35,196 nucleotides of DNA from a virus: positions 1-35,196 of IMG/VR virus record IMGVR_UViG_3300032820_000046, one strand, 5' to 3'. The position numbers were made by a program, and so were the translations under genes. This document shows, piece by piece, positions 11,762 to 22,003 of the stretch; positions within the stretch are counted from its first letter, which is position 1; each line of letters opens with the position of its first letter. The notes below the pieces were generated by a model. The model made no database searches. It was not told the origin of the DNA and was given only the letters and a program-made list of their open reading frames with translations.

Positions 11762-13003
11762 TTAAACTATATTAACGACTCCCGAGTTATTCCACATCGC
11801 TCCAGTAGGTAGTCCAGCCGAAGAGGTTGGCATGTTAGGAGACATTATCAACCCATTATCTATAAAAATTGCTTGATTTTCATCCCCTCCTTCAGCATTA
11901 AACCATCCTGCACGAACAATTCCATTCCCAGTTGTTGTTGTTGTAAAAGAGCCTATTAAACTTGATTTAATACCCGTTTTAATTTCAGTTGCACCAGCAA
12001 GATCAACATCATGAACACCATAGTTATCAAGTATATCAATAACTATAGGGCTTATTGCAATATCAGCCCCCCCTTTATCAAGATTTATCTGTAACAATGT
12101 ATCTAGCGAAGTGTTAACAGTGTTTATCCCCATTCTAGTAAATGGAGAAGAATTTCCAAGATTAGCGTCAAAAGACAAATAACTCGTTCCTGATGGATTC
12201 GGAGAATTTCTTATTGAACTAAAATTATAATCGACAAAGTAAGTGTTTAAATTCTGAGTTCCTAAATCAGCCCCTAAACCAGTATTGAAATTGTTTATAT
12301 CTATTCCGCCACCACTATTTATTGCTATCCAGTCGCCTAAATTGTTCGAGAATTTAACAGCTTCATCCGTGCCATTAAAGGCAAAATTCTGTGTTAACAC
12401 CCTGAATTTTTCTGTGCCAATTGCCGTACTAGTTCCAACCCCTACAAAGCCATTATCTAAAATAGTCATTAAGTCACTTCCAACACTGTTTTGAGCTAGG
12501 AAATTAGTCGTTGCAACCGTTGAGCCTGATCCTTTTACGTGTAGTGTTGAGGTTGCAGTTCCATGACCTACGGCAACCTTTCCATCAATAGCATTAAAAA
12601 AAGTACCTAATCCTGGCCCTATGTCAAAGTTTTGTAATTCAAGAAATGCCGATTGCAATAATTGGTTAAACCCTAACTGACCCCTTTCAGAACTTGAAAA
12701 TTCAATAATAAAACCATAACTATCGGATTCTCCCGTGTGATCTATTTTAATATCCCCATCATTCCACTTAGTATAAGCTCCACTTGCTGTTAAAGTTCTA
12801 TCTGCTAATATTGTATCATCAGCAGTATAAATACTATTAGAACTTACATTCGCAGATACGTAAGCAAGAAAATCAGACACCGTAATTTTTGCCGATTCGT
12901 ATGAGGTTCCAGAGTCTTCCGTTGAGTCAAAGTCCAGTAAATCATCATCTTGAATAGTGAGGTCTGTTCTTGTTTTAGAGTATTGGTTTATTTGAAGTGC
13001 CAT
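11762..13003 (-). CDS. Tail fibre / appendage protein
   Basis: 413 aa, rich in Gly/Asn/Ser/Thr with repeats of the type 'VGVGT-STA' and 'GTATSTLHVKGSG' that read like short beta-helix or intramolecular-chaperone-linked fibre segments. The N-terminus (MALQINQYSKTRTDLTIQDD) would attach to the baseplate. The C-terminal end 'GAMWNNSGVVNIV' is a motif commonly seen at the tips of phage fibres. Probably a receptor-binding or fibre-tip protein. Assignment is by composition and position, not by a firm domain. Confidence 0.6.
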   Translation of the reverse strand: MALQINQYSKTRTDLTIQDDDLLDFDSTEDSGTSYESAKITVSDFLAYVSANVSSNSIYTADDTILADRTLTASGAYTKWNDGDIKIDHTGESDSYGFIIEFSSSERGQLGFNQLLQSAFLELQNFDIGPGLGTFFNAIDGKVAVGHGTATSTLHVKGSGSTVATTNFLAQNSVGSDLMTILDNGFVGVGTSTAIGTEKFRVLTQNFAFNGTDEAVKFSNNLGDWIAINSGGGIDINNFNTGLGADLGTQNLNTYFVDYNFSSIRNSPNPSGTSYLSFDANLGNSSPFTRMGINTVNTSLDTLLQINLDKGGADIAISPIVIDILDNYGVHDVDLAGATEIKTGIKSSLIGSFTTTTTGNGIVRAGWFNAEGGDENQAIFIDNGLIMSPNMPTSSAGLPTGAMWNNSGVVNIV

Positions 13004-13006
13004 AGT

Positions 13007-13933
13007 TTAAAAATTTCTTTTAATGAAGTAGTCATTGCTATCTACAAAGTTAATATTATAAAGTTTATCAGGGTGACCAAACGTATCTCTTTTTTCTAAA
13101 TCTTTGGGAAGTACGCTAATTCTTCTCCAAACATTTTCTGCATAGATATTATAGTCTGTTATTAATATTTCGTTGGCTAACATTTTATTGTAAATCAAAA
13201 CATTTACAACCTCCCAACTTATTTTTTTCGTTATTAAAGTCCATTCTCTAGACATCTTATCTTGAATCTGTCTTTTTTTCCTTGTTTCAGTAACATATCT
13301 ATCCTCTTCATAGATAGGCTTTGGATTTCCAAATGTTGCAGGAATACGAACCGAACCATACCAATTAAGACCAGTGAAATCAAATTGATTACCAATTATA
13401 TTTCCGTTTTGAGTACTCTCAATCCTTACTGTCTGATTAGCTATTATAGGATTAAATTGACAAAGGTTAAAATACCTACTTTCAAAAGTTGAAGTATTAC
13501 CCAAAATGTTTAATTCTGCTTTCACTTGATATTCTCCCCATCCATAAAGACCTTGAACTAAATTCCAATCAATTAAATATCCTTTGAATAATTGTTGCTC
13601 ACTACTTCCAGTAAACGAAGGAAAATAAGTACCTTCATTAGAAGTATTTAAGTCAGCAACCTTTACCCCATCTAAATATAATTCCATGTCTACAGTGTCT
13701 ACTGCAGTAATCCTTTTAAATAGAAATTCGCTTTTATCATTCTTCCAGAAATCATCTGGACTTGCAGGGTCTGCAAAAACCTTTTCAGAAAATGTACATT
13801 GTATAAAATCACAGATACAAAACTCTGCAATAGGTTCGTCTACAGGAGTTGGCAAACTTGGACCTAATATTTTACAAGCGTTACCACTTTGGTAATTATA
13901 GGGGTTTGTATTTGGTAAAGTCTCTATTATCAT
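13007..13933 (-). CDS. Putative baseplate / tail-tip protein
   Basis: 308 aa beta-rich protein with several Cys near the N-terminus (CKILGP, CICDFIQC). The last 100 residues are charged and repetitive in aromatic residues. It lies between two fibre-like genes downstream of the tape measure. Conserved-looking Bacteroidota phage tail protein, but I cannot assign a named family; distal baseplate or fibre-connector role is inferred from synteny. Confidence 0.55.
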   Translation of the reverse strand: MIIETLPNTNPYNYQSGNACKILGPSLPTPVDEPIAEFCICDFIQCTFSEKVFADPASPDDFWKNDKSEFLFKRITAVDTVDMELYLDGVKVADLNTSNEGTYFPSFTGSSEQQLFKGYLIDWNLVQGLYGWGEYQVKAELNILGNTSTFESRYFNLCQFNPIIANQTVRIESTQNGNIIGNQFDFTGLNWYGSVRIPATFGNPKPIYEEDRYVTETRKKRQIQDKMSREWTLITKKISWEVVNVLIYNKMLANEILITDYNIYAENVWRRISVLPKDLEKRDTFGHPDKLYNINFVDSNDYFIKRNF

Positions 13934-13936
13934 AAT

Positions 13937-16402
13937 TTAAGGTGCTACTGTTTTTGTTGTTACCGTTCCACTTGTATCTTTAGAAATTCCACTTGGAGAA
14001 GTTGCCTTCCCTTCTGATGGTGCTACATCATGTTGTATTCTTGAACTCAAATTGTAATTAGTTCCCGAAGTAACCAAACTACCATCAATTAAACATTCCA
14101 TTACTACATTTCCACCAACTAAAGTAACATCTAATAAAGTTCCAACACTAGGTTTTAATAGTTGTTGTCCAGTCGATAGAGGTAGATTAAGACTTGACAT
14201 TTCTGTTATCTCGTAACTAGGCTGGTTTGTTATTTCTATTCTATTGATCCCCCAAATATCAGCAAGACTTGTTATTGGAGCATTAATACTAGTCCAAGTA
14301 CATCTAAACAAAGTATCAATTCCACTTAATACAGAACCGTTTAATGGTGTCATGTTTATTGCATCAAAAGTTTCTATTTCACAACTCCAAACAGGGGTTA
14401 CTAATCCATCTTTTTCATAATCGTAAACCGTTATATTAGGACTAAGAAATAAATAATCTGTTGCACCTGAAACGCCCAACGGAGAAGTTCCAGAAATATT
14501 ACTAAATATTGCCAATCTAATTTCATAATTATTAAGCAAAGAGTAATTTGAAGCCTTATCATTAAAGTTGTTATTCGGTTCTGATGGATCAAAAAATATT
14601 GTATCTGTTGCATTATTTACTACCCAGTCTTGCCAGCTAATCTTTTGGGCAAATCTACCTGAATACTTTTGTAATCCTGCTGTTTGAGTTCCTATATTAA
14701 TTATAACATCGTTAAATTGATCCCCACTTTCTAAAATATAATTTCTTGTTGTGTTTGCTGTTATTTGCTGAACACCTCCCGAAACTACAGATGTAGCAGG
14801 ACTAAAAGAATAGCTGTCTAATTCCCAAAATTGATTAGTTATAGTATTGTATGCTACAATTTTAAACTCCAAAGAGTTCATTACTGCTGATAAATTTAGA
14901 TTTAAATCAAATTCAAAATCCACAACCAAACCATCTTCATTCCAACTAACCATATTACTAAAACCAGCCCCAAGCCCTATTTGCTGATTATGGGGGTAAA
15001 TTTGATTTTTAGTAACATGCATTAAATCTGAAATATCTGGACTCTGATCATACAGTTCTACATCAGCTAATAACATTACCCTGTCTGAACCTGTATTTGT
15101 TAAACTAACATCTCCCACTTGAACACCAATAGCAAAATAAATTGGAGAAGTATTAAATTTTGAAGATAAAAAAGCCTTTTGAGTTGATGTATATTCCACA
15201 TCAAACATCATTGTAAGGGTAGAACCAATTGGAGTAAATACTATGATATTAGAAATAAGACCTTCAACACCTACACCTCCACTCCCTCCTGAAACTTGAA
15301 AAGCATTATCATAGAAAAAGTTGTCTTGAACATTAGAAAGTGTTGTGTTTGTGTATTCGTTTTGTTCTGGTAAGTAAGAAATAAAAGCCCCTAATTTATC
15401 ACCTACAACAAAACTTCTGTTAAGTGCTTCTACCTGTACTGTTACCGTTGTTTTTGTACCTATCAATAAACCACTAGCGGTGTTTCCTGTTGCTTGTTCT
15501 TTATATGATATTGAGTTTATTTTATAGTCTACATTAAAACCGTTAAAATTTTCATCATACCAAGCAACCGCTCCAAGCATATTATCTACTAAAATAGATT
15601 TTGCAGTGTTTGGATTTGATAGTGAACTCCTAAACTCTGGATTATAAACATAGTTTAGTGTATTACTACCGCTTAATATTTGAGGTGGAATACCTGTCTG
15701 TAGGTTTGGTAACTCACCATCTAAATAATACGGGTTTACCATAAATTCATGCTCAATTTCAAACCTTTGAACATCATAACTAGGATTACTTAAAAACCTA
15801 GCTTTTGCACTTCCAGTAATCCAGTCATCAAAAACACCTAATTTCTGCAAAGGAACAAAAGCCGTACTTCTAACACCTCCCCCTGTATCAAGACCAATTC
15901 CTCCTGAATAATAACCTTGTGTATTTTGTGAAATCTTAGATAAATTATTGTAAGATTCTCCCGTAGTATTTAGTCCAAACTCATAAACTAGAGCCTCCAA
16001 AGATGTTAAACCAATTAAAGCAGCATTTGCAGAATCTGTAATTGATCCAGAACTTAATGTATAATAAATTTCTAATTCACTTTGGCTAATTGCAGTTATT
16101 GTAATATAAGCTGTAACTATTCCGTTTTGACTCCAAGCACAATAATCACCAACACTAAAACCATCAACAACCCAACTGCCAGTGTTTTTACTTATTGTAC
16201 CAAGCAATACATCAGCACTCCAAAGCTCACTTGCGGTAACACTCCCATTCCATCGAACATCAATCTGAGTTACTACTTTTACTTTTTCCATTATAGAACC
16301 GCTAAGATTCAAAGCAAAATCAGTAGGATTTGAGGCGAAACCTACTCCATTTTTATACTCGTTAAACCATTTTTGATTCGCTACCGTTACAGTAATTGCC
16401 AT
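13937..16402 (-). CDS. Large tail protein, putative receptor-binding or fibre protein
   Basis: 821 aa, among the longest genes. Strongly beta-rich with many Gly, Asn, Ser, Thr and Val; no catalytic motif, signal or transmembrane segment seen. Internal segments repeat the style 'SG-W-x-x-D' and 'NTxTN', typical of phage tail spikes and fibres. The gene starts with a TAATG overlap on the neighbour's stop. Position after the tail hub protein suggests a central fibre or receptor-binding protein. Host range is likely set here and in the neighbours. Confidence 0.6.
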   Translation of the reverse strand: MAITVTVANQKWFNEYKNGVGFASNPTDFALNLSGSIMEKVKVVTQIDVRWNGSVTASELWSADVLLGTISKNTGSWVVDGFSVGDYCAWSQNGIVTAYITITAISQSELEIYYTLSSGSITDSANAALIGLTSLEALVYEFGLNTTGESYNNLSKISQNTQGYYSGGIGLDTGGGVRSTAFVPLQKLGVFDDWITGSAKARFLSNPSYDVQRFEIEHEFMVNPYYLDGELPNLQTGIPPQILSGSNTLNYVYNPEFRSSLSNPNTAKSILVDNMLGAVAWYDENFNGFNVDYKINSISYKEQATGNTASGLLIGTKTTVTVQVEALNRSFVVGDKLGAFISYLPEQNEYTNTTLSNVQDNFFYDNAFQVSGGSGGVGVEGLISNIIVFTPIGSTLTMMFDVEYTSTQKAFLSSKFNTSPIYFAIGVQVGDVSLTNTGSDRVMLLADVELYDQSPDISDLMHVTKNQIYPHNQQIGLGAGFSNMVSWNEDGLVVDFEFDLNLNLSAVMNSLEFKIVAYNTITNQFWELDSYSFSPATSVVSGGVQQITANTTRNYILESGDQFNDVIINIGTQTAGLQKYSGRFAQKISWQDWVVNNATDTIFFDPSEPNNNFNDKASNYSLLNNYEIRLAIFSNISGTSPLGVSGATDYLFLSPNITVYDYEKDGLVTPVWSCEIETFDAINMTPLNGSVLSGIDTLFRCTWTSINAPITSLADIWGINRIEITNQPSYEITEMSSLNLPLSTGQQLLKPSVGTLLDVTLVGGNVVMECLIDGSLVTSGTNYNLSSRIQHDVAPSEGKATSPSGISKDTSGTVTTKTVAP

Positions 16403-16614
16403 TATTGATATTTTTTAAATTGTTGCTTAAATTGCTCAGCACTCATCTCTCCAGAAGCAACCTTATTTAAACTGTCTTTAAGAAAATCTTTTTGCTCTCC
16501 ATTTTCTAGGCTGTTTATTCCATTACTTGCATTGTTTATTAACTCGGATTTAATATCCCTTAAACCGCTTTTAAATTGATTTAATGTTTCTAGTAATTTC
16601 TTATGCGTTTCCAT
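16402..16614 (-). CDS. Small helical protein (70 aa)
   Basis: 70 aa, all-helical by composition (METHKKLLETLNQFKSGLRD and a Lys/Gln-rich end QFKQQFKKYQ). It is squeezed between the tail-hub gene (1-bp gap) and the large fibre gene (1-bp overlap), so it is translated with them. Possibly a chaperone or scaffold for one of the large tail proteins. Unknown family. Confidence 0.6.
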   Translation of the reverse strand: METHKKLLETLNQFKSGLRDIKSELINNASNGINSLENGEQKDFLKDSLNKVASGEMSAEQFKQQFKKYQ

Positions 16615-16615
16615 C

Positions 16616-18388
16616 CTATGAAGGGTTTATATAAGTTTCTGATAAGTTATATGTATAAGGTTCTCGTACCCAAAAATCTATAATGGCTTTATCTCTTCCA
16701 ATTGTCCATTCAAATTTAATAATTTTTGCTTGTTTTCCCTTAAAGTAAAAGTAACTATTTATTGTTAATTTTTTATAGTCCTCAAATCCAAATGGTATAC
16801 TTACTCCTTTATAGTAAGTTTTTTGCCCTTGAAAATTATTTAAAACAAAACTCTTTTCAGAATGATAAAGGTCGTATAGTATCTTAGCGTTCCACTTATC
16901 TCTATAATCTACAGGCAACTTACTACCTCCACCAGTATAAACTAATTTAGGTACTGTGTGCCAATTTGTAGACTGTTTTAATACTCCTACTCGACCTTTA
17001 ATCTGTTGTGTGAAGTTAGTAGGTTTGCCAAAAAAATCTGTTAAATCATCAACAACCCCAGCAACCTCTTTTAAGAATTTTTCTAAAGCATTTAATTCAT
17101 TCTTTCTTGATGGTAAAGCAGTTTCAAAATTAACCTCTTCTAATCCCTTTAATAAAACAGCTCTTTTTCTTATAGTAGTTAATTGTGTTGTTCTAATTTC
17201 GTAAGCAGTACCTAAATAATTATCAATAGTCCATTCATCTTGTTGGTCTATTCTAAATGTTAATAATCTTTCTGGCTTAATTTCTTCCGTATTATATTGC
17301 TTCGTGTCTAAAAGAACATCGGGTAAACTCCATGTTGACTGTTGCAACCAATAAGGATCATTTCTACTTCTAAAATGAACCTCACCATTTACTATTGTAA
17401 ATTTTGCGTTAAATAAATCTTTGGCAATGGTAAATAATTCATTACACTTATAACCATAATCAAAAACATTTGGGATACCGCTTTGCGTTCCTTTAGTAAC
17501 TGAAATAAAACCTGCCAAAGTTTTTTCATCTGTATTGGGATTACTAGGTAGAAATAACACTTCATCTAAAAAGTTTATCGGAGAAACAAACCCATATCCA
17601 AAATGAGTACAAACCGACTTTAATAATGTTCTTAGTGGAATCGCTAAATGATCACGCTTTCTAGGTAATAGGGTTTCAAATAAAGTTTTTGACAGTTCAA
17701 CAACCGCTAAAGCTAGAATAGCCACATACGCCAATATTAAAATAGCTTTTAAAATTGTCATAACAACAACCCCTAAAGCAGTGCTACCAGTACCAATAAA
17801 TAGAGATAGCCCAACTACATCAGCAATAGCATTAGCAAGTTTTTCAACTCCCTCTGCTAATTCTTTAACCATTAAATAAAGAACAACAGAACTCATTAGA
17901 ATTTCAAACATATTAAATTTCTTCTCTACCAAGTAAGGAACTTTTACATAGTCTGCAGAAGTTATTACCCCAATGCTTTCTAAATATCCGTAAGTTATAC
18001 CCTCTACTTGTTCAAAAAAGTTATCTAAACTATCATCTTTTATTACACTAACATCAACTTTTCCATCTTGTGGAAAGTCTTTATATCCATTTGTAAAGTC
18101 TAAAAAGGCTTTAAAATCTTCTTCTACTTGTTGATTATTAAATAAAGTCAACTGAAAAGGCATCCCCTCAAATATTCCTACTCCATTTGATAAGCCGTCA
18201 GAAATCCATTTATTGATTGAATCCCTAGATTCTAAAGGAAAAGAAAACTCTTCAATAGCTAAACTTGGTTGTATAGAATTGTTTTGATAATCGGCAACTA
18301 TCTTAATGTCCTCCCATTCTAAAGGTGCGTTTTGTTTAACACCATCTAGTAAAAACCTTGCTTCTGAATTTATGGATAAATCGCTCAT
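16616..18388 (-). CDS. Tail-tip / baseplate hub-like protein with membrane-like segment
   Basis: 590 aa. By position right after the tape measure it should be the distal tail or hub protein. The first 150 residues and the last 350 look soluble and beta-rich, the latter resembling the baseplate-hub style of Bacteroidota phages. Residues about 160-240 are very hydrophobic (SSVVLYLMVKEL; VVGLSLFIGTG; TILKAILILAYVAILALAVV), giving two to three potential membrane helices, unusual for a virion tail protein. This segment may insert into the host membrane during DNA injection. Four-base overlap with the tape-measure gene (ATGA). Confidence 0.65.
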   Translation of the reverse strand: MSDLSINSEARFLLDGVKQNAPLEWEDIKIVADYQNNSIQPSLAIEEFSFPLESRDSINKWISDGLSNGVGIFEGMPFQLTLFNNQQVEEDFKAFLDFTNGYKDFPQDGKVDVSVIKDDSLDNFFEQVEGITYGYLESIGVITSADYVKVPYLVEKKFNMFEILMSSVVLYLMVKELAEGVEKLANAIADVVGLSLFIGTGSTALGVVVMTILKAILILAYVAILALAVVELSKTLFETLLPRKRDHLAIPLRTLLKSVCTHFGYGFVSPINFLDEVLFLPSNPNTDEKTLAGFISVTKGTQSGIPNVFDYGYKCNELFTIAKDLFNAKFTIVNGEVHFRSRNDPYWLQQSTWSLPDVLLDTKQYNTEEIKPERLLTFRIDQQDEWTIDNYLGTAYEIRTTQLTTIRKRAVLLKGLEEVNFETALPSRKNELNALEKFLKEVAGVVDDLTDFFGKPTNFTQQIKGRVGVLKQSTNWHTVPKLVYTGGGSKLPVDYRDKWNAKILYDLYHSEKSFVLNNFQGQKTYYKGVSIPFGFEDYKKLTINSYFYFKGKQAKIIKFEWTIGRDKAIIDFWVREPYTYNLSETYINPS

Positions 18389-21069
18389 TTATGTAATTTA
18401 CTTCGTTCAGTTATTTTTTTGTTGCCTTTCCTTGAAACTAAATTAATAAAACCTCTTACCTCATCAATATTAACAGTTCCCTCAGGAATATCAATTCCTT
18501 TTATACTTTGATTTAATTGGTTTAATTTACTTACAATTTGAGAGCTATTGCCCATTCCGTTTAAAGCAAAAGAATTAGTATTAATTAAATCATTTGATTT
18601 GTCGTATTTCATAATATCGGTTAAAACCCCGTTATCGTACATTTTTACAATGTCTTTCATTTCTTCACGACTTCTAAACCCTACTTCACCCCTATCTTTT
18701 TTACTCCATACTTGTTCATTAGGATGCAATATCCAAGCCTTACCCCCTTTACTATCTAAATCCCCACGACCACCAGTATCATCTACACCATCAAAAGCAG
18801 TTAAACCACCTGCAAGGGCTTTTAAAACACTTACATCTGCTATTGTTTTGGCTAAATCCCCATCATTACTATTGAAAGAAGATAAAACAGCAAAGAAAGC
18901 CTTTGTTCTTTCTTGGTTTTTTCGTGTTCTTTCACGTTCCCTTTCTAATTCAGCTTCTTTTTTCTGCTCAAATGCTAAACTTTCTTGTGCATCTAATTGA
19001 CCTTCATTTGCTTTTGATCTTAATTGGTCTATTCTTTCCCCTGTTTTTTCTATAGAAGCTCCGATTGATTCCAACCTTTTTTCAAAACCTTTATTTATTA
19101 AGTCATTTAATACTTCAATTGATTTGCTAACTATCTCTTTTCTTTCTTCATTGGATTTTTTTTCTAATTCTTCTTGCTCCTTGTTGTTTTCTTCAGCCTC
19201 AGTCAATAATAAATCGTTCAACTCTTTTCTCAACCTTAATTCTTCAATAGAACCTTCTTTTACATTGTCAAGCCTTCTTTGTATATTAGATTTTTCATTT
19301 TCAAACCTATCCTTTTCCAAGTCTTCTATAGCTTGGTTGCTTTGATCTATACTATCAACAGATTGTTTGCCTAATGCCTCTTCTTGTGCTAAAATATCAG
19401 CCCTTAAATCAAGACTTTCTTGTTCTGATTCATTTAAGTCTTGCTGTGCCTCTTCTAAATCTTGAATAACAATCCTTCTTTCTCTTATTACTTCTAAAGT
19501 TCTAGTATTTATTATTTCTGATTGTTCTAGTAATTGTATTTGTTTTGCAAGTTCTGTAGCATCTAATAATAATAAATCATCTATATTTAAACCTGCCGCT
19601 GATAATTCCGCTAAAACTTCTTTTTGACCTCTAAAACTTTCCTCTGCTAATCTATTAGTCTTTTCTAATAAAGCAGCCCTAGTTTCTAAAGTTTCCTTTT
19701 CGTTTGCTATTATTCTTTCATTTATGGTTTTTTGATTATCAAATCCGTCTATTAAAATATCTAAATCTATCTCTAATCTATCTTGTTTTACTTGTCTTAA
19801 CTCTTTTTCGTTCTCTAATACTTCGTTTTTTAGTTCGTTTTCAGCATCAATTAAAGCCCTTATTGCTTGTGTTTCTTGGTCTAATAACTCAACTCCTGCT
19901 CCACCAGCTAAATTAGCGATCCTAACTCTTTCTTGCGTTATTTCTAGTTCTTCTTTGGCTAACTTTACATTTATATTAGCTCTTTTTACCTGTAAATCTT
20001 GACCTTTTAATATTGCGTTAGATATTTCATTAAAAGACCTTGTTGAATCTCCAGCTATTATTGCTTGTTGCTCAATTAATCCGTTTAATTTACTTAATCG
20101 AACCTCTAAAGGTCTTGACGCTTTTTCAAACTCAATTATTCTTTTTGTTAATGCTTCCTGTGAATCAGCAGACTGTTTAACCTTATCACCGAAATCAGTA
20201 GTTGCTTCATCAGTTCTTTTAAATTGATCCTCTTGTTCTGTTAATGAATCTATTAAGCCTTCTCCACCTTGAACGGATTGCACAACCGCCTTACCATAAT
20301 CAAACAAATCTAGAGCAGTTCCAGCAACTACATTTTTAACTTGATCGAATACCCCACCAAGTTTTGATGTTACTTCCCTTACATTTTCACTACCCTCAAC
20401 AGTGTCATTTAAAGACCCGCTAACCCCATCAGAAGCAGCTTTTATAGATAAGAATCCCGCAGCTAATTTTGCAGCCGATTTTGCAGCAGCTCCAAATGTT
20501 TCTGGGTAATTACCTACATTTCTTTGGAATTGTCCAGCAGATTCATCAACATCTTTTAACTCCTTATCTAGTTTTTTAATCTCTCTAAGTAGTTTTTTAG
20601 ATTCTTTTGTTGCTTTGCCTTCTTCAACTACTAAAGACTTATATTGCTTTCTTAAAAGATTTAATCTTTTACTTTGTTTTTGATAGGCATCTGTTAAGCC
20701 TAAAGACTCTTTTGCAGCTTCTTTATTAAGTTTGTTTTGCTCTTGTAATAATACCTTTAATTCAGTATTTATTTTAGCATCTTCATTTTTTGCTTGTGCT
20801 AATCTATTTTCTAACTTTAATTTTTCTTTTAAAATTGCAGTAGATTCCTGTTCTGCTTTATTTAAGGTTTCAACCGCCTGATTAATGTTCTTTAAGCTCT
20901 TAAAAGTTTTACCGTCTTCTTTATTTAAAACTTCTTTTTGTGCCTTAGACAAATCTATTAAAGACTTGTTTAAATCATCAATAACACCTATTAAATCTTC
21001 AACATCTTTTTGAGTTTTGCTAAAGGCATCCTTTGCAAATAAATCTTTATTTTCAATTTTATCAGCCAT
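18385..21069 (-). CDS. Tail tape measure protein
   Basis: 894 aa. The first 180 residues and about 310-760 are long Lys/Glu/Leu/Gln helical coiled coils. Residues about 192-215 (FGAAAKSAAKLAAGFLSIKA) form a hydrophobic Ala-rich segment typical of tape measures, and the C-terminus has a Gly-rich link then a globular part. At about 1.5 angstrom per residue the helix implies a tail near 130 nm, a siphovirus length. It sets the tail length and is ejected with the DNA. Confidence 0.85.
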   Translation of the reverse strand: MADKIENKDLFAKDAFSKTQKDVEDLIGVIDDLNKSLIDLSKAQKEVLNKEDGKTFKSLKNINQAVETLNKAEQESTAILKEKLKLENRLAQAKNEDAKINTELKVLLQEQNKLNKEAAKESLGLTDAYQKQSKRLNLLRKQYKSLVVEEGKATKESKKLLREIKKLDKELKDVDESAGQFQRNVGNYPETFGAAAKSAAKLAAGFLSIKAASDGVSGSLNDTVEGSENVREVTSKLGGVFDQVKNVVAGTALDLFDYGKAVVQSVQGGEGLIDSLTEQEDQFKRTDEATTDFGDKVKQSADSQEALTKRIIEFEKASRPLEVRLSKLNGLIEQQAIIAGDSTRSFNEISNAILKGQDLQVKRANINVKLAKEELEITQERVRIANLAGGAGVELLDQETQAIRALIDAENELKNEVLENEKELRQVKQDRLEIDLDILIDGFDNQKTINERIIANEKETLETRAALLEKTNRLAEESFRGQKEVLAELSAAGLNIDDLLLLDATELAKQIQLLEQSEIINTRTLEVIRERRIVIQDLEEAQQDLNESEQESLDLRADILAQEEALGKQSVDSIDQSNQAIEDLEKDRFENEKSNIQRRLDNVKEGSIEELRLRKELNDLLLTEAEENNKEQEELEKKSNEERKEIVSKSIEVLNDLINKGFEKRLESIGASIEKTGERIDQLRSKANEGQLDAQESLAFEQKKEAELERERERTRKNQERTKAFFAVLSSFNSNDGDLAKTIADVSVLKALAGGLTAFDGVDDTGGRGDLDSKGGKAWILHPNEQVWSKKDRGEVGFRSREEMKDIVKMYDNGVLTDIMKYDKSNDLINTNSFALNGMGNSSQIVSKLNQLNQSIKGIDIPEGTVNIDEVRGFINLVSRKGNKKITERSKLHK

Positions 21070-21511
21070 TTACAATATTGTTTATGTAAGAGTAGTAAGC
21101 AACAACAGTAAGTTCTTTAGATTTCGACAGCAAATCAAACCCATAATATTTACTAATACGAGCTAAATTCATATTCAATGAAGCTGGTTTTTTCTCTCCT
21201 AAAGAATTTATTTGCATTTTTTCTCTCTCTATTTTTATTAAAGTTTTAAAATGTTTTTGACCAGTTATAACTAGATCAGCTTGTAAATTTGCTATTTTCT
21301 TTTTTATATTAATATGAGCTAAATAATCATCAGACAACCCAAACTCTTTTATGTATTGTTCGTATATACTTTCCCAGCATTTATGTAAAGTATTATAAAT
21401 TTTGTCGTTTACTTTAGTTTTGCTAATCAACAAAAGATTATAATTACCCGTTTCATGAATATCAAACCATATTTTTACTGGCAAATCTTCTATGTTTTTA
21501 TAGTATTTCAT
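21062..21511 (-). CDS. Putative tail assembly chaperone (149 aa)
   Basis: 149 aa soluble helical protein directly before the tape measure gene, overlapping its start by 8 bp and overlapping the upstream gene by 14 bp. In siphophages this place holds the tail assembly chaperone(s), so that role is inferred. I looked for a slippery heptamer in the overlap and saw none, so programmed frameshifting is not supported. No motif recognised. Confidence 0.5.
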   Translation of the reverse strand: MKYYKNIEDLPVKIWFDIHETGNYNLLLISKTKVNDKIYNTLHKCWESIYEQYIKEFGLSDDYLAHINIKKKIANLQADLVITGQKHFKTLIKIEREKMQINSLGEKKPASLNMNLARISKYYGFDLLSKSKELTVVAYYSYINNIVNG

Positions 21512-21956
21512 TTAACACTTCTAATGTTTTTTCTTTATAGACAACTCTAAGTATTTGTAAATTAGTTTCATTTAATCCAACAATATCAGCACCAAAATCA
21601 TCATAAAGGTTACTATCTTCTTTAATTGGGTTCGCTTTTATAGTAAACCCACCCCTATAAGGGACAACATTAAACGAACTGTAAAACTCTCCAGTGTCTT
21701 TTAAAGTAATTCTATTAGTTGGCTGCCCTCTCTTCTTCTTTTGTTCAACTGTAAATGGAGAATAAGAACCCAAACTATCGCCTAAACTATCCTCTCCTAA
21801 TTCAAATAACTGAGAAGTCTTTTCTCCTTGTGTATTTAATCTAATTACTAAGTCCTTAACCTCTTTTTCGCTCGCTATTTTAAAAGCAACTTCATTTAAT
21901 TTCAAGTCCGCAACGCTTTGCAATTTATCTATCAATGAATTAAAGAATTTAGCCAT
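21498..21956 (-). CDS. Putative tail completion / virion morphogenesis protein
   Basis: 152 aa. The centre GSYSPFTVEQKKKRGQPTNR followed by ITLKDTGEFYSSF matches the pattern of small HK97 gp10-like or virion-morphogenesis proteins of Bacteroidota phages (a 'tail-terminator or neck' type fold). It is the first gene after the terminator at 21975-21998. A TAAATTTG box (21961-21968) sits immediately before the ATG, so a near-leaderless transcript is possible but the -33 box is missing. Confidence 0.5.
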   Translation of the reverse strand: MAKFFNSLIDKLQSVADLKLNEVAFKIASEKEVKDLVIRLNTQGEKTSQLFELGEDSLGDSLGSYSPFTVEQKKKRGQPTNRITLKDTGEFYSSFNVVPYRGGFTIKANPIKEDSNLYDDFGADIVGLNETNLQILRVVYKEKTLEVLNEIL

Positions 21957-21974
21957 AATACAAATTTAACAAAA

Positions 21975-21998
21975 AAGGGAGGGTTTTAAACCTCCCTT
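21975..21998 (-). terminator. Rho-independent terminator after the major tail protein
   Basis: AAGGGAGG (21975-21982) pairs perfectly with CCTCCCTT (21991-21998) around an 8-base loop. On the minus strand it is followed by TTTTTT (21971-21976). A strong intrinsic terminator placed just after the small gene 22004-22201, so the highly expressed major tail protein transcript stops before the tape measure operon. Confidence 0.85.
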
Positions 21999-22003
21999 CA
22001 ATA

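Noticed and set aside
18548-19000. Plus-strand ORF of 150 aa
   Set aside because: It is the antisense of the tape measure coding sequence; composition (Ser/Leu/Phe-rich, no motif) is that of a shadow frame. All other plus-strand ORFs, such as 30700-31104 and 27517-27891, are rejected for the same reason.
21062-21956. Programmed frameshift between the two genes before the tape measure
   Set aside because: The genes overlap by 14 bp but no slippery heptamer is seen in the overlap; each has its own ATG.
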